NCBI RefSeq assembly: GCF_003813775.1
Contig: NZ_RPDH01000001.1
Location: 62,001-126,000 of the forward strand
Reading direction: 5' to 3'
From: Chitinophaga lutea
Lineage (GTDB): Bacteria; Bacteroidota; Bacteroidia; Chitinophagales; Chitinophagaceae
Length of the DNA stretch: 64,000 nucleotides
In this document: piece after piece, positions 54,401 through 62,462 of the stretch
Position numbering within the stretch: position 1 is the stretch's first letter
Layout of the letters: the number at the start of each line of letters is the position of its first letter
Position numbers and translations under genes: made by a program
Notes under the pieces: generated by a model
Told to the model about the DNA's origin: nothing
Databases searched by the model: none
Seen by the model: the letters and a program-made list of their open reading frames with translations, nothing else

Positions 54401-55948
54401 GTGGTGCAGAAAGGATTTCCGGTGCTCCATACCTTCGCCGGCATCCGCTCGGCGCGACATACTTTCCCCGTGCAGAAGATGATCCCCGGCACCTTCCAGT
54501 ACGAACTGAAGCTGTTCAAAAACCCCGAAGGCCAGCTGCTCGACGGTATTGCGGGCATGCTGCGCGAACCGTACGGATGTTTCGAACAAACCTCCTCCGC
54601 CACCTACCCCAACATCTTTATCCTCAAATACCTGCGCGAAGCGGGCCGCTCAGACCCGAAGACCGAGCAGCGCGCCCTTGAACTGATCGCCAAAGGTTAC
54701 CAGCGGTTGACCGGTTTTGAAACGGCGGAAGGCGGTTTCGAATGGTTCGGAAAAACGCCGCCGCATGAGGCGCTGACGGCATACGGCCTGATGGAGTTCA
54801 CGGATATGAACCAGTTTATTGCGGTAGACCAGCAAATGCTCAAACGCACCAGGAACTTCTTACTGGGCCGGCGGAACGGCAAAGGCGGCTTCCATCTTTC
54901 CACCACGGGATACGACCGCTTCGCCAGCGTCCCCAACAAGATCGCCGACCTCTACATCGTGTACGCGTTCAGCCATGCCGGTTTCGGCGCGGAAGTGATG
55001 CGTGAATACGAAGCCGTGCTGGCACAGGTTCTACAAAGCGGCGACGCCTACCGCCTCTCGATGATGGCGCTCACCGCGGCCAACATGAAACGGCAGCAGG
55101 ACTTCGACCAGCTCATGGCATTGCTGCGCAAACACTACCGGCAAAAAACCTTCAAATCCGAAACCAGCGTAGTGAACTCCCGCGCCGCTTCACTCCAGGT
55201 GGAAACAAAATCCCTCTACCTGATGGCGCTGGCACGGGAAAAATCGCCCGACCTGGTGCTGATGGCGGAACTGCTGTCGGACATCATGGCCGGAAAATCT
55301 TACTTCGGTTATTCCTCCACGCAGGCCACCGTACTCGCGCTGAACGCTGTGGTCGACTATGCCCGCGCCGTGGGGAAAGCTGCTGCAGACACCGATATCC
55401 GCTTTTCACTGAACAACCGTACCGTGGAACCGGGCAAACCGGCAACCACAGAGGCGCCGGCGGCGGAAAACGTATTCAGCGCCGACTACGTCCGCCCGGG
55501 CAACCTGCCCTACAACATGGAAGTGTCGTATTACACCTTCACCCCGCCCAACAGTTCCGCTGCCGAGCTGCAACTGCACACGGCCCTGGCGGCACGGCAG
55601 GTGAAAACCGGCGAAACCCTGCGGCTGCAGGTAGCGGTAAAAAATGAAAAGCCGGTATTGCAGGCCATGTCCATCGCCAAAATCGGTATTCCGGCCGGCC
55701 TTTCCACGCAGCCATGGCAGCTGAAAGAACTGATGGACAAAAACCAGGTGGCGTATTATGAGATCTTCGACAACTACCTGGTATTGTATTGGATGGGGTT
55801 TGCGCCCAACGAAACCAAAACCCTGCATCTCGACCTGAAAGCGGAGATACCCGGCACCTATAAAGCCAAAGCCAGCAATGCCGGCCTGTACTACAATCCG
55901 GAGCACAAACACTGGAACGACGGGCTCGAGGCTACCGTAATGCCATAA
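51476..55948 (+). CDS. Alpha-2-macroglobulin with thioester motif and an inserted SusC-type plug domain
   Basis: The start (MKYCGLLLLCIGAF) is 4 bp past the barrel gene; the frame continues upstream only by overlap. The 1490 residues have a signal peptide, an MG2 domain (about 30-115, YLHTSHVFLKPGDDVFFKLY), further MG-like domains, a carboxypeptidase-like domain (about 565-640), a SusC plug (about 650-775: VVVVGFGTQKKTALTGSV, LNIRGTNTLVNNEGPLFVVD, SLHILKDAAATSIYGSMANR), the A2M domain (RTDFRETIYWNPTVQTGKNG), and a thioester domain with PYGCFEQ, Cys1035 and Gln1038. Bacterial macroglobulins trap proteases by this thioester. The plug in the middle is what the upstream barrel lacks, and DVVVVG could serve as a TonB-box-like start. 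No lipobox is seen. Confidence 0.88.
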   Translation: MKYCGLLLLCIGAFIGQSFGQVLDYASNKEKIYLHTSHVFLKPGDDVFFKLYLVSARDNTPSSVSTIAYVDVIGPSGNVVQQCTYPVQNGYAEGSYSFSPQAAGGVYKLRAYTSWMKNEKDSTFFVKELTLQRVISPRILMKLDFPQKGYGPGADVSADFSARDLSDKPIRHHTVKYTISIAGRELHSGNLQTDAAGKTKIQFRLPADLSVTDGLLNITIQYASYTEAISRSIPITLNKVGLGLMPEGGALVAGLPANVAFRALNEFGKPVDIKGELRDGHGNVVTTLESFHGGMGKFAFTPQAGNRYEVVLNSPAGITQRYELPKAAPKGLSLQMSMAGNELRMEIHSTQNADINITGSTKEQLYFTKKMRLRKGTQSITIDPQLFPAGIARFTVSQANGLPLAERVIFLNSRQMLYVSLTPDKNTYTPREKVTMTLKTTDDKGNPVPANLSLTVMDDKLWTFADDKQDHIISWLMMSSELRGKIDEPQFYFKKDEQKATAALDLVMLTHGYRYFDYLPQIERENKLKFFPDVQNVLTGSVVNDKDQPVSATVWLVESRTSKVMQLVTGPDGTFYYPNLLPGQYYYIVAQSLKKKERIKITISGNGIGGDQGNRDRYTVMRFGQADFFAAQPVKEEVVAPFAANDVKALQDVVVVGFGTQKKTALTGSVTTIAPQEYNFSSVRNMLAGRVPGIAVAQTANPAQGGQLNIRGTNTLVNNEGPLFVVDGIPMKKLDLGNLNPNDIQSLHILKDAAATSIYGSMANRGVIIIETKKNSQARIKWKHTPTLYYGFHPLQMNQPTFTPVRRFQAIQYETAYYVAERTDFRETIYWNPTVQTGKNGEASVSFYNSDATTTFRAIAEGIGFNGKVGREESTYAVQNMLGVDAKIPPYLTVGDNALIPLHIKNNYTQALEAVIKVSFVESVKAGIFNSTIQLPAGGSRVVYVPVTATSPVDGNLRFTVTTKVHAETVSLPVSVVQKGFPVLHTFAGIRSARHTFPVQKMIPGTFQYELKLFKNPEGQLLDGIAGMLREPYGCFEQTSSATYPNIFILKYLREAGRSDPKTEQRALELIAKGYQRLTGFETAEGGFEWFGKTPPHEALTAYGLMEFTDMNQFIAVDQQMLKRTRNFLLGRRNGKGGFHLSTTGYDRFASVPNKIADLYIVYAFSHAGFGAEVMREYEAVLAQVLQSGDAYRLSMMALTAANMKRQQDFDQLMALLRKHYRQKTFKSETSVVNSRAASLQVETKSLYLMALAREKSPDLVLMAELLSDIMAGKSYFGYSSTQATVLALNAVVDYARAVGKAAADTDIRFSLNNRTVEPGKPATTEAPAAENVFSADYVRPGNLPYNMEVSYYTFTPPNSSAAELQLHTALAARQVKTGETLRLQVAVKNEKPVLQAMSIAKIGIPAGLSTQPWQLKELMDKNQVAYYEIFDNYLVLYWMGFAPNETKTLHLDLKAEIPGTYKAKASNAGLYYNPEHKHWNDGLEATVMP

Positions 55949-55955
55949 AAAAGGT

Positions 55956-55963
55956 TATATTTG
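55956..55963 (+). promoter_or_regulatory. -7 promoter box (TATATTTG) of the small basic gene
   Basis: This is a full TAnnTTTG match 22 bp before the ATG and just past the stop of the macroglobulin gene. Confidence 0.55.
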
Positions 55964-55985
55964 TAAACACCAAATTGTTACAGCT

Positions 55986-56141
55986 ATGTCATTGTTATCG
56001 AACAGTAATAAAAAAGACGGCAAGAAAGGTAAAAAAGCCAACAACTTGCCTGGTGTCAATAATTCATTTGGCAAAGCGCCCGTAAAGGCTCAGTCATTCT
56101 CCAAGAAGCCGCTGAAAACCGGCGGCACGCGGGGTAGCTGA
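55986..56141 (+). CDS. 51-residue basic protein
   Basis: The protein is MSLLSNSNKK, then a Lys/Gly-rich and Asn-rich stretch, and ends in PLKTGGTRGS. It has about 13 Lys or Arg and almost no acidic residues, so it is very basic and probably unstructured. It has its own -7 box and its own terminator, which supports a real gene. Small basic proteins like this can bind nucleic acids or ribosomes, but nothing here shows a function. The DEAD-box helicase gene follows on the same strand. Confidence 0.65.
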   Translation: MSLLSNSNKKDGKKGKKANNLPGVNNSFGKAPVKAQSFSKKPLKTGGTRGS

Positions 56142-56156
56142 TACGTCTTTTGCAAC

Positions 56157-56190
56157 AAAAAAAGCCTTCCGTTCCGGGAGGCTTTTTTTG
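56157..56190 (+). terminator. Terminator between the small basic gene and the DEAD-box gene
   Basis: AAGCCTTCC and GGGAGGCTT (9 bp with one G-U pair, loop GTTCC) are followed by a run of T residues. The A-run before it also makes it usable on the opposite strand. Confidence 0.85.
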
Positions 56191-56203
56191 TTGGCATAAA
56201 GCC

Positions 56204-56211
56204 TACCTTTG
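56204..56211 (+). promoter_or_regulatory. -7 promoter box (TACCTTTG) four bases before the DEAD-box ATG
   Basis: The box is identical to that of the SF1 helicase gene and has the same four-base spacing (CCGG) to the start codon, so the transcript should be leaderless. Confidence 0.55.
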
Positions 56212-56215
56212 CCGG

Positions 56216-57517
56216 ATGCAGGAAATTTTAGCTTCGCTCGGCATCAAAGCGTTGAACGAGATGCAGGTGGCCGCCATTGCCGCCGGCAAAACACAGCAGG
56301 ACGTGATATTATTGTCGGATACCGGCTCGGGTAAAACCCTGGCCTTTCTGCTGCCGCTCCTGGAGCGCCTGCAAACGGGCGTCGGCACCACGCAGGCGCT
56401 GGTGATCACCCCCACCCGCGAGCTGGCCCAGCAGATCGAAAAAGTGTTCCGCTCGCTGAAAACGGGCTTTAAAGTGACCAGCTGTTACGGTGGCCACCTT
56501 CGCGAAACGGAAGAAAATGCCCTCAAGGAAGCGCCGGCACTGATCATCGGCACTCCCGGCCGCCTGGGCGACCACATCCGCAGGGGCAATATCAATACCG
56601 CCGGCATCTCCACCCTGGTGATGGACGAATTCGACAAATCGTTCGAGCTCGGTTTCCGGGAAGAAATCGCTTTTGTGGTGGAATCGCTCCCCGCCGTACA
56701 GAAAAGAATGCTCACCTCCGCCACCGAAGCGGCGGAAATCCCGGATTTTATCCGGTTGCAGGAGCCCGTTACCTTAAATTTCCTCTCCGGTGAAGCGCCT
56801 GCGGCCCTCACGCTGAAAACGCTGGAAAGCCCGGAAAAAGATAAAGCCGATACCCTCTTCCGCCTCATCTGCATGCTGGGCAACCGCCCCACCATCGTGT
56901 TCTGCAACCACCGCGAATCCGTGGAGCGCACCAGCCAGCTGCTGGCCGATAAAGGCATCGTCAACGTATTTTACCACGGCGCGCTGGAGCAGGCAGACCG
57001 TGATGTGGCGCTCTGCAAGTTCAGGAACGGCACGTCGAATGTACTGGTCACCACCGACCTGGCCGCCCGCGGCCTCGACATCCCCCACATCCGCTACATC
57101 ATCCACTATCACCTGCCGCAGAACGAAGACACCTTCATTCACCGCAACGGCCGCACCGCCCGCATGGACGCCAGCGGCACCGCCATCCTCATCACCGGGC
57201 CGGAAGAAACCCTTCCACCCTACATCCCCGAAGGCACCGAAACCATCACCCTGCCCGAAACCGCCACGCTGCCCGACAGGCCGCAATGGAGCACGCTGTA
57301 CATTTCAGCCGGTAAAAAAGATAAAGTGAACAAGGTCGACATCGTGGGTTTCTTCACCAACAAAGGCAAACTGAAAAAAGAAGACCTCGGCCTCATCGAA
57401 GTGAAGGATTTCATCGCCTTCGCAGCTGTCCGCAAATCGAAAGTGAGCCAGGTGCTGCAGCTGATCAAAAACGAAAAGATGAAGAACAAGAAAGTGCGGA
57501 TCGAGGTAGCGAAATAA
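56216..57517 (+). CDS. DEAD-box RNA helicase
   Basis: The 433 residues show Walker A in SDTGSGKTLAFLLPLL (Lys40), PTRELAQQ (Ia), a variant motif II DEFD at residues 137-140, SAT (III), FCNHRESVERT, and the helicase C motifs TDLAARGLDIPHI and HRNGRTARM. DEFD instead of DEAD is unusual but keeps the two acidic metal ligands. It unwinds RNA; a role in ribosome assembly or mRNA turnover is likely. The start is the ATG at 56216; the frame is open to 56150 but that part contains the terminator and promoter. Confidence 0.93.
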   Translation: MQEILASLGIKALNEMQVAAIAAGKTQQDVILLSDTGSGKTLAFLLPLLERLQTGVGTTQALVITPTRELAQQIEKVFRSLKTGFKVTSCYGGHLRETEENALKEAPALIIGTPGRLGDHIRRGNINTAGISTLVMDEFDKSFELGFREEIAFVVESLPAVQKRMLTSATEAAEIPDFIRLQEPVTLNFLSGEAPAALTLKTLESPEKDKADTLFRLICMLGNRPTIVFCNHRESVERTSQLLADKGIVNVFYHGALEQADRDVALCKFRNGTSNVLVTTDLAARGLDIPHIRYIIHYHLPQNEDTFIHRNGRTARMDASGTAILITGPEETLPPYIPEGTETITLPETATLPDRPQWSTLYISAGKKDKVNKVDIVGFFTNKGKLKKEDLGLIEVKDFIAFAAVRKSKVSQVLQLIKNEKMKNKKVRIEVAK

Positions 57518-57531
57518 GTATCTTTATTCAT

Positions 57532-58221
57532 ATGAAAAGATCCGCCGCAGACCTCCTCAACAACATGCACCCCCTGCAGCGCGTACTGGTGAGCCTTTTC
57601 CTGGCCGCCGTTACTTTTTTCGCCATCCTGCAGGCAGACATGAACCCCTGGGTGAAATACATGCTGGTGTGGAACGCGTTCGCGCTGTCGTACATCGCCA
57701 CCAGCTGGACCGTCTTCCTCAAACGCACCATCCCGGAAATACGCCGCTATGCCCGCATCGACGACGGCAGCCGCACCTTCGTGACGCTGCTGGTGCTCTT
57801 CACCTCCTGTTCCAGCATGTTCGCCGTGCTGCTGGTGGTGCTCACCAAAGACGAGGTGGCGCGCAGCCTCTACCTGCCCGTGGCCATCTCCGGAATGATG
57901 ACTTCCTGGGTCATGGTGCATACGATCTACACCGCCCACTATGCCCATCTTTTTTACGACGATGCGGAAGACAATAAAAACATGCACGCCGGCGGCCTGC
58001 AATTCCCGAAAGATTCCTCGCCGGATTACCTCGACTTCGCCTATTTCGCATTCGTGATCGGCATGACCTTCCAGGTGTCAGACGTGCAGATCACCTCCCG
58101 GAAACTCCGGCGGGTGGCGCTGTTGCACGGCCTCCTGTCTTTTCTCCTGAACACATTCGTGGTGGCCCTCACCATCAACCTCGTGAGCGGACTGGTACAA
58201 CAAGGAAAAGGCGCACCGTAA
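57532..58221 (+). CDS. DUF1345-like membrane protein
   Basis: This 229-residue protein has about five membrane segments (VLVSLFLAAVTFFAILQA, YMLVWNAFALSYIATSW, VTLLVLFTSCSSMFAVLLVV, GMMTSWVMVHTIYTAHYAHL, GLLSFLLNTFVVALTINLV) and the conserved loop SDVQITSRKLRRVALLHGLL near the end. The family is widespread and without known function. It begins 14 bp after the DEAD-box gene, so both are probably on one transcript. Its stop codon lies inside the loop of a bidirectional terminator. Confidence 0.85.
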   Translation: MKRSAADLLNNMHPLQRVLVSLFLAAVTFFAILQADMNPWVKYMLVWNAFALSYIATSWTVFLKRTIPEIRRYARIDDGSRTFVTLLVLFTSCSSMFAVLLVVLTKDEVARSLYLPVAISGMMTSWVMVHTIYTAHYAHLFYDDAEDNKNMHAGGLQFPKDSSPDYLDFAYFAFVIGMTFQVSDVQITSRKLRRVALLHGLLSFLLNTFVVALTINLVSGLVQQGKGAP

Positions 58222-58233
58222 CGATGCGCCTTT
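58207..58233. terminator. Bidirectional terminator between convergent genes
   Basis: AAAGGCGCA and TGCGCCTTT form a 9-bp stem. The stop codon of the plus-strand gene is in the loop. The minus-strand peptidase gene ends 26 bp to the right. Confidence 0.75.
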
Positions 58234-58258
58234 GCGTTTATCGGTGAGGGGACGAAAA

Positions 58259-60388
58259 TCAATTCGTGTCCAGCCCCCTGTTTTTCAGTAAATACTTCAC
58301 CTCCGGGGCCCGTGTGCGGAACGCCTTGTAGAGATCCATCGGTTCGGCGGTGCCGCCTTTTTCCAGCACGTTTTTGCGGAACGACTGCGCGGTAGCCGGG
58401 TCGAAGATGTCGCCGGTTTCCTTGAAGGCCGCAAACGCATCGCTGTCGAGCACTTCAGACCAGATGTAGCTGTAATACCCCGCGGAGTAGCCACCGGAGA
58501 AAATGTGCTGGAAGTACGTGCTGCGGTAACGCGGCGCAATCTGGCTGATGAGGCCGAGTTTGCTCATCTGTTCCTTTTCAAACGTCAGCGGGTCGATTTT
58601 TTGTCCGGCCGCCAGCGTATGATAGTTCATATCGAGCAGCGAAGCCGCCAGGTATTCCACCGTGGCAAAGCCCTGGTTGAATTTGGAAGCCGCTTTCATT
58701 TTCTCCACCATATCGGCCGGGATGAGCTGGCCTGTTTTGTAGTGTTTGGCGTACAGCTGCAGCACCTGCGGCTCAAATGCCCAGTGCTCCATGATCTGCG
58801 AAGGCAGCTCCACAAAATCGCGGGGCACGGACGTACCGCTGAGGGTTTCGTATTTGACATTGCTCAGCAAACCGTGCAGCGCATGCCCGAATTCGTGGAA
58901 GAACGTTTCCACTTCGTCGGGCGTAAGCAGGGCCGGTTCGGTAGCGGTCGGTTTGGTGAAGTTGCAAACGATGGATACTACCGGTGCAATGCGGCCGCTT
59001 TTATCGATGGCCTGTTTCCGGTAGGACGTCATCCACGCGCCGCCGCGTTTGGAGCTGCGGGGGAAGAAATCCATGTAAATCACCCCGATGTGCTGGCCGT
59101 TCGCTTCTTTCACTTCATAGGCCACTACATCCTCCTGGTATACGGGAATGTCTTTCAGCTGGGTGAAGGTGATGCCGTATAATTTTTTCGCTACGGCAAA
59201 GATGCCCTCGCGCACGTTCTCCAGCTGGAAATACGGGCGCATCGCTTCCGCATCGTAGTTATACTTTTCTTTCCGCACTTTATCCGCATAGTAGAACCAG
59301 TCCCAGGCTTCGAGTTTTTCCCCTTTGCCTTCGCGGTCCATCACCTGCTGCATTTCGGCGGCTTCCTGTTTGGCGACGGGCAGCGCGGCCGTCCACAGCC
59401 TGTTCAGCAACTCATTGGCCTGTGCGGGCGTTTTGGCCATGTTTTCTTCCAGCACAAAATCCGCATGCGTGGCATACCCCAGCAACGCGGCTTTTTTTGC
59501 ACGCAGAGTGGCCAGGCCGGCCACGATCTCTTTATTATCGCGTTCGTCGCCGTTGTTGCAGCGGTTGGTATAGGCGGTGTAGATCTGCTGGCGCAGCTTT
59601 CTGTTCTGCGCGTATTGCAGGAAAGGCATCACGCTGGCGTTGTGCAGGGTGAAGCGCCATTTGCCCGGTTTGCCCGCTTCTTTGGCGGATGCCGCAGCCG
59701 CGGTTACGAGCGAAGGCGGCAGCCCGGCCAGGTCCGCTTCATTGTCGACGATCAGTTCGTAGCTGTTCGTTTCCGCCAGCAGGTTCTGGCCGAAGCGTAC
59801 GGTCAGCAAAGACAGTTCCTTGTTGATGGCGCGCATCTCCGATTGTTTGGCGGCATCGAGGTTGGCGCCGCTTCTGATGAACGCCTTGTATGTTTTTTCG
59901 AGCAGGCGTTGCTGCTCCGCGGTGAGCGGGGCGGCGGCACGCTGGTCGTACACCTTTTTCACCTTGGCGAACAGCCCGGCGTTGAGGTAAATGTCGTCGC
60001 TGTGCTGCGCCAGCACCGGGGCTATTTCCCGGGATATCTTTTCCAGTTCCGGGCTGGTATTGGCCGAAGTGAGATTAAAAAACACGGTGCTCACATTGCG
60101 CAGCTGTTCCCCGCTGGCTTCCAGTGCAACAACGGAGTTCTGGAAAGTGGGCACGGAACGCTGGTTCACGATGGCGGCGATGCGCTGTTGCTGCGCCTTC
60201 ATGCCGGCTTCGAACGCGGGCATGAAATGTGCCGGTTCGATGGCCGCGAAAGGCGGTACCTTAAAACTGGTTTCGTATTGCTGTAAAAGCGGATTTTTCT
60301 CCGCAGGCGCCTGCTGCGCCATGGTGGTGGTCCCTGCTGTCATACTGATGGCTACTATCAAATTCCGGGAAATACTTTTTATCTGCAT
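58259..60388 (-). CDS. dcp: M3-family zinc metallopeptidase (peptidyl-dipeptidase Dcp type)
   Basis: The 709 residues start with a signal peptide (LIVAISMTAGTTTMAQQ). The zinc motif HEFGH is at 498-502 in EVETFFHEFGHALHGLLS; the following YETLSGTSVPRDFVELPSQI and EHWAFEPQVLQLYAKHY match E. coli Dcp closely. Dcp removes dipeptides from peptide C-termini. The signal peptide suggests export to the periplasm. A TAnnTTTG box stands 25 bp before the start. It is on the same strand as, and downstream of, a TonB-dependent receptor. Confidence 0.95.
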   Translation of the reverse strand: MQIKSISRNLIVAISMTAGTTTMAQQAPAEKNPLLQQYETSFKVPPFAAIEPAHFMPAFEAGMKAQQQRIAAIVNQRSVPTFQNSVVALEASGEQLRNVSTVFFNLTSANTSPELEKISREIAPVLAQHSDDIYLNAGLFAKVKKVYDQRAAAPLTAEQQRLLEKTYKAFIRSGANLDAAKQSEMRAINKELSLLTVRFGQNLLAETNSYELIVDNEADLAGLPPSLVTAAAASAKEAGKPGKWRFTLHNASVMPFLQYAQNRKLRQQIYTAYTNRCNNGDERDNKEIVAGLATLRAKKAALLGYATHADFVLEENMAKTPAQANELLNRLWTAALPVAKQEAAEMQQVMDREGKGEKLEAWDWFYYADKVRKEKYNYDAEAMRPYFQLENVREGIFAVAKKLYGITFTQLKDIPVYQEDVVAYEVKEANGQHIGVIYMDFFPRSSKRGGAWMTSYRKQAIDKSGRIAPVVSIVCNFTKPTATEPALLTPDEVETFFHEFGHALHGLLSNVKYETLSGTSVPRDFVELPSQIMEHWAFEPQVLQLYAKHYKTGQLIPADMVEKMKAASKFNQGFATVEYLAASLLDMNYHTLAAGQKIDPLTFEKEQMSKLGLISQIAPRYRSTYFQHIFSGGYSAGYYSYIWSEVLDSDAFAAFKETGDIFDPATAQSFRKNVLEKGGTAEPMDLYKAFRTRAPEVKYLLKNRGLDTN

Positions 60389-60413
60389 GGTTCGTGCTCA
60401 AAGTTGATCCGCC

Positions 60414-60421
60414 CAAAAATA
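60414..60421 (-). promoter_or_regulatory. -7 promoter box (TATTTTTG) of the peptidase gene
   Basis: This is a full TAnnTTTG match on the minus strand in the 39-bp gap before the M3 peptidase. Confidence 0.5.
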
Positions 60422-60427
60422 AGGGAT

Positions 60428-62425
60428 TTATTCCTTACGGCTGAAAGGGCCCTGTACCGTGAGCCCGGCGTACCAGCTGCGGCAGGCGGCGGCGTTGAAA
60501 TACCGGCGCCCGGCGGCATTGATATCGTTTCCGAGGCTGTACTTCGCATCGAGCAGGTTCTCGGCGCCGGCGTGGAACGCTACGCTGATGCCCCTGAAAT
60601 CGTGCGTGTACTGCGCTTTACAGCCGAGCAGGTGGAAAGCGGCGGCTTTGTCGGTATTGGCGTCGTTGAGGAACAGATCGTCGTTATACGTGTAAGTGGC
60701 GAAAAACAGCAGCCGTTTGGCGATGGTAACGTCCACACCCGCCGCCACCGCATGTTTCGGCGTACCGGGCAGGGTCTTGCCATCGTAGTTCTTATCCACC
60801 TGCACGAAGTCTTTATACCGGAAATGATGAAACGTATACGCGCCGCGCAGTTTCACGCGGCTGAGGGTGTAGGCGAAAAACGTTTCAATCCCCTGCTGCA
60901 CCGTCGCCCCGGCATTCTCGAAATAGTCCGCGCCGCCCGCATCACGCCTTTGCACGATGGCGTTGTTCAACCCGAAACAGAACAGGCTCACGTCGTACCA
61001 GAACGGCCCGGCGCCGCCGCGTGCCCCCAGTTCGTAGTTCCAGCCCTTTTCCGCCTGCAGCGTGGTGTTGATGATGCTGGTGGAAGGCAGCACCTCCGCT
61101 ACCGTGGGCGGTGAAAATCCTTTCGACACCACGGCGTATACATTGGCCGCGGGGTGGAATTTTTTCATGACAGCGAAACGGGGCGCCCATTCGTTGTTGT
61201 AACGGCTGGTGAAGTGGAACACGGGGCGCACCGACTGCCGCGCAAAATGCATGCGGGTATTATTGAGGCTCAGGCCGGCGGAGATGATCCAGCCGCCCGG
61301 CAAAGTCAGTTCCGGTTGCAGGAAGAGGGAAATATTACGGTTGTTGATGTCGTCGTCGGTCTGGAGGGTGTCTTTCACGCCGGCTTTGTTGCCATGCACC
61401 GCCGTGTTGAAATAACCCTGCTGGAATTCGCCGCCGGCCAGCACTTTCAGCCACTGGCGGTGATAGGTGAACACCGTTCTGCCGCCGAAATGCGGTTCGC
61501 TGCGTTGTTCGTAATTGCGGATAGTGGGGTTCTTCACATTACTGTAAGCGCCGTATACCGACGTGGCGTTGCGCCACTGATCGTTCCACACATGCCGGTA
61601 TTGCAGGCCGCCCCAGATGGTTTGCTGGTAAATGGCGGCTTTGCTGCTTTCCGCGGAGGGGAAAGCGCCGGCCGCCGGCCTCGCCTGGCGGGGATTGGCA
61701 GCATACTGCTCCGGGGTGAGCCCGCCGGGCGTCTGGTATTGCAGGTTGCCGTAGAGCACGTGCGCTTCCAGTTCGCCCTTTGCGGAAGGCCGCCAATGCC
61801 CGCTCCAGCCTGCTACGGTGCGCTGCATGTAAGTATGCTGGCGGTACCCGTTGTGTTCCTGCCATGAATAATAGACCCGCTGCCCTGCCGCAGCGGCGGA
61901 GGCCTGCACGAGGTGACTGCCGAAGCTGCCGCTGGTGTACCCGGCGCTGAAACCATCGTCCGCCTGTCCTCCACCGGCCAACACCACACCGCCGGTACCC
62001 GCGCCATAAAGGCTGCTGCCGGGGCCTTTCAGCACTTCCAGGCCGGAAAAACTGCCGGCACCGAACTGGTTCAGGTAGGTATTGCCGCCGGGGTCCGTAA
62101 AGGGGATGCCGTTGTAATACATCTTCACATTCCGCACCCCGAAAGGCGAGCGCAGGGAACTGCCGCGGATGTTCAGCCGGTAACTGCCGGGAGAACGCTC
62201 TTCCATTCTAACGCCGGGCATACTGTTGACCGCCGGTAAAATGGAAGTAGGGGCAAAACGCAGCATATCGCGCCGGCCGGTGTAATTGATGGCGGCGGGC
62301 ACCTCGGTCAGCACCCGTTGCTGGCCGTACCCCTGTACCGTCACCTCGCTCAGGCGGGTGGTGTCGTCCTGCGCATAGGCCGCCACAGGGGCGGACAGCA
62401 GCAGCATCAGTATCGTTGTTCTCAT
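60428..62425 (-). CDS. TonB-dependent receptor
   Basis: This 665-residue protein has a signal peptide (MRTTILMLLLSAPVAAYA), a TonB-box-like start (LSEVTVQGYG), a plug (PAVNSMPGVRMEERSPGSYR, LNIRGSSLRSPFGVRNVKMY, LEVLKGPGSSLYGAGTGGVV) and a barrel. There is no carboxypeptidase-like or STN domain, and the length fits classical receptors for siderophores, vitamin B12 or metals rather than SusC. The leader at 62463-62601 can fold into a branched RNA, so control by a riboswitch is possible. The ligand is not known. Confidence 0.92.
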   Translation of the reverse strand: MRTTILMLLLSAPVAAYAQDDTTRLSEVTVQGYGQQRVLTEVPAAINYTGRRDMLRFAPTSILPAVNSMPGVRMEERSPGSYRLNIRGSSLRSPFGVRNVKMYYNGIPFTDPGGNTYLNQFGAGSFSGLEVLKGPGSSLYGAGTGGVVLAGGGQADDGFSAGYTSGSFGSHLVQASAAAAGQRVYYSWQEHNGYRQHTYMQRTVAGWSGHWRPSAKGELEAHVLYGNLQYQTPGGLTPEQYAANPRQARPAAGAFPSAESSKAAIYQQTIWGGLQYRHVWNDQWRNATSVYGAYSNVKNPTIRNYEQRSEPHFGGRTVFTYHRQWLKVLAGGEFQQGYFNTAVHGNKAGVKDTLQTDDDINNRNISLFLQPELTLPGGWIISAGLSLNNTRMHFARQSVRPVFHFTSRYNNEWAPRFAVMKKFHPAANVYAVVSKGFSPPTVAEVLPSTSIINTTLQAEKGWNYELGARGGAGPFWYDVSLFCFGLNNAIVQRRDAGGADYFENAGATVQQGIETFFAYTLSRVKLRGAYTFHHFRYKDFVQVDKNYDGKTLPGTPKHAVAAGVDVTIAKRLLFFATYTYNDDLFLNDANTDKAAAFHLLGCKAQYTHDFRGISVAFHAGAENLLDAKYSLGNDINAAGRRYFNAAACRSWYAGLTVQGPFSRKE

Positions 62426-62462
62426 CGTATGGCAAAATGTTCTTCAAAGGCGATCATTCATC

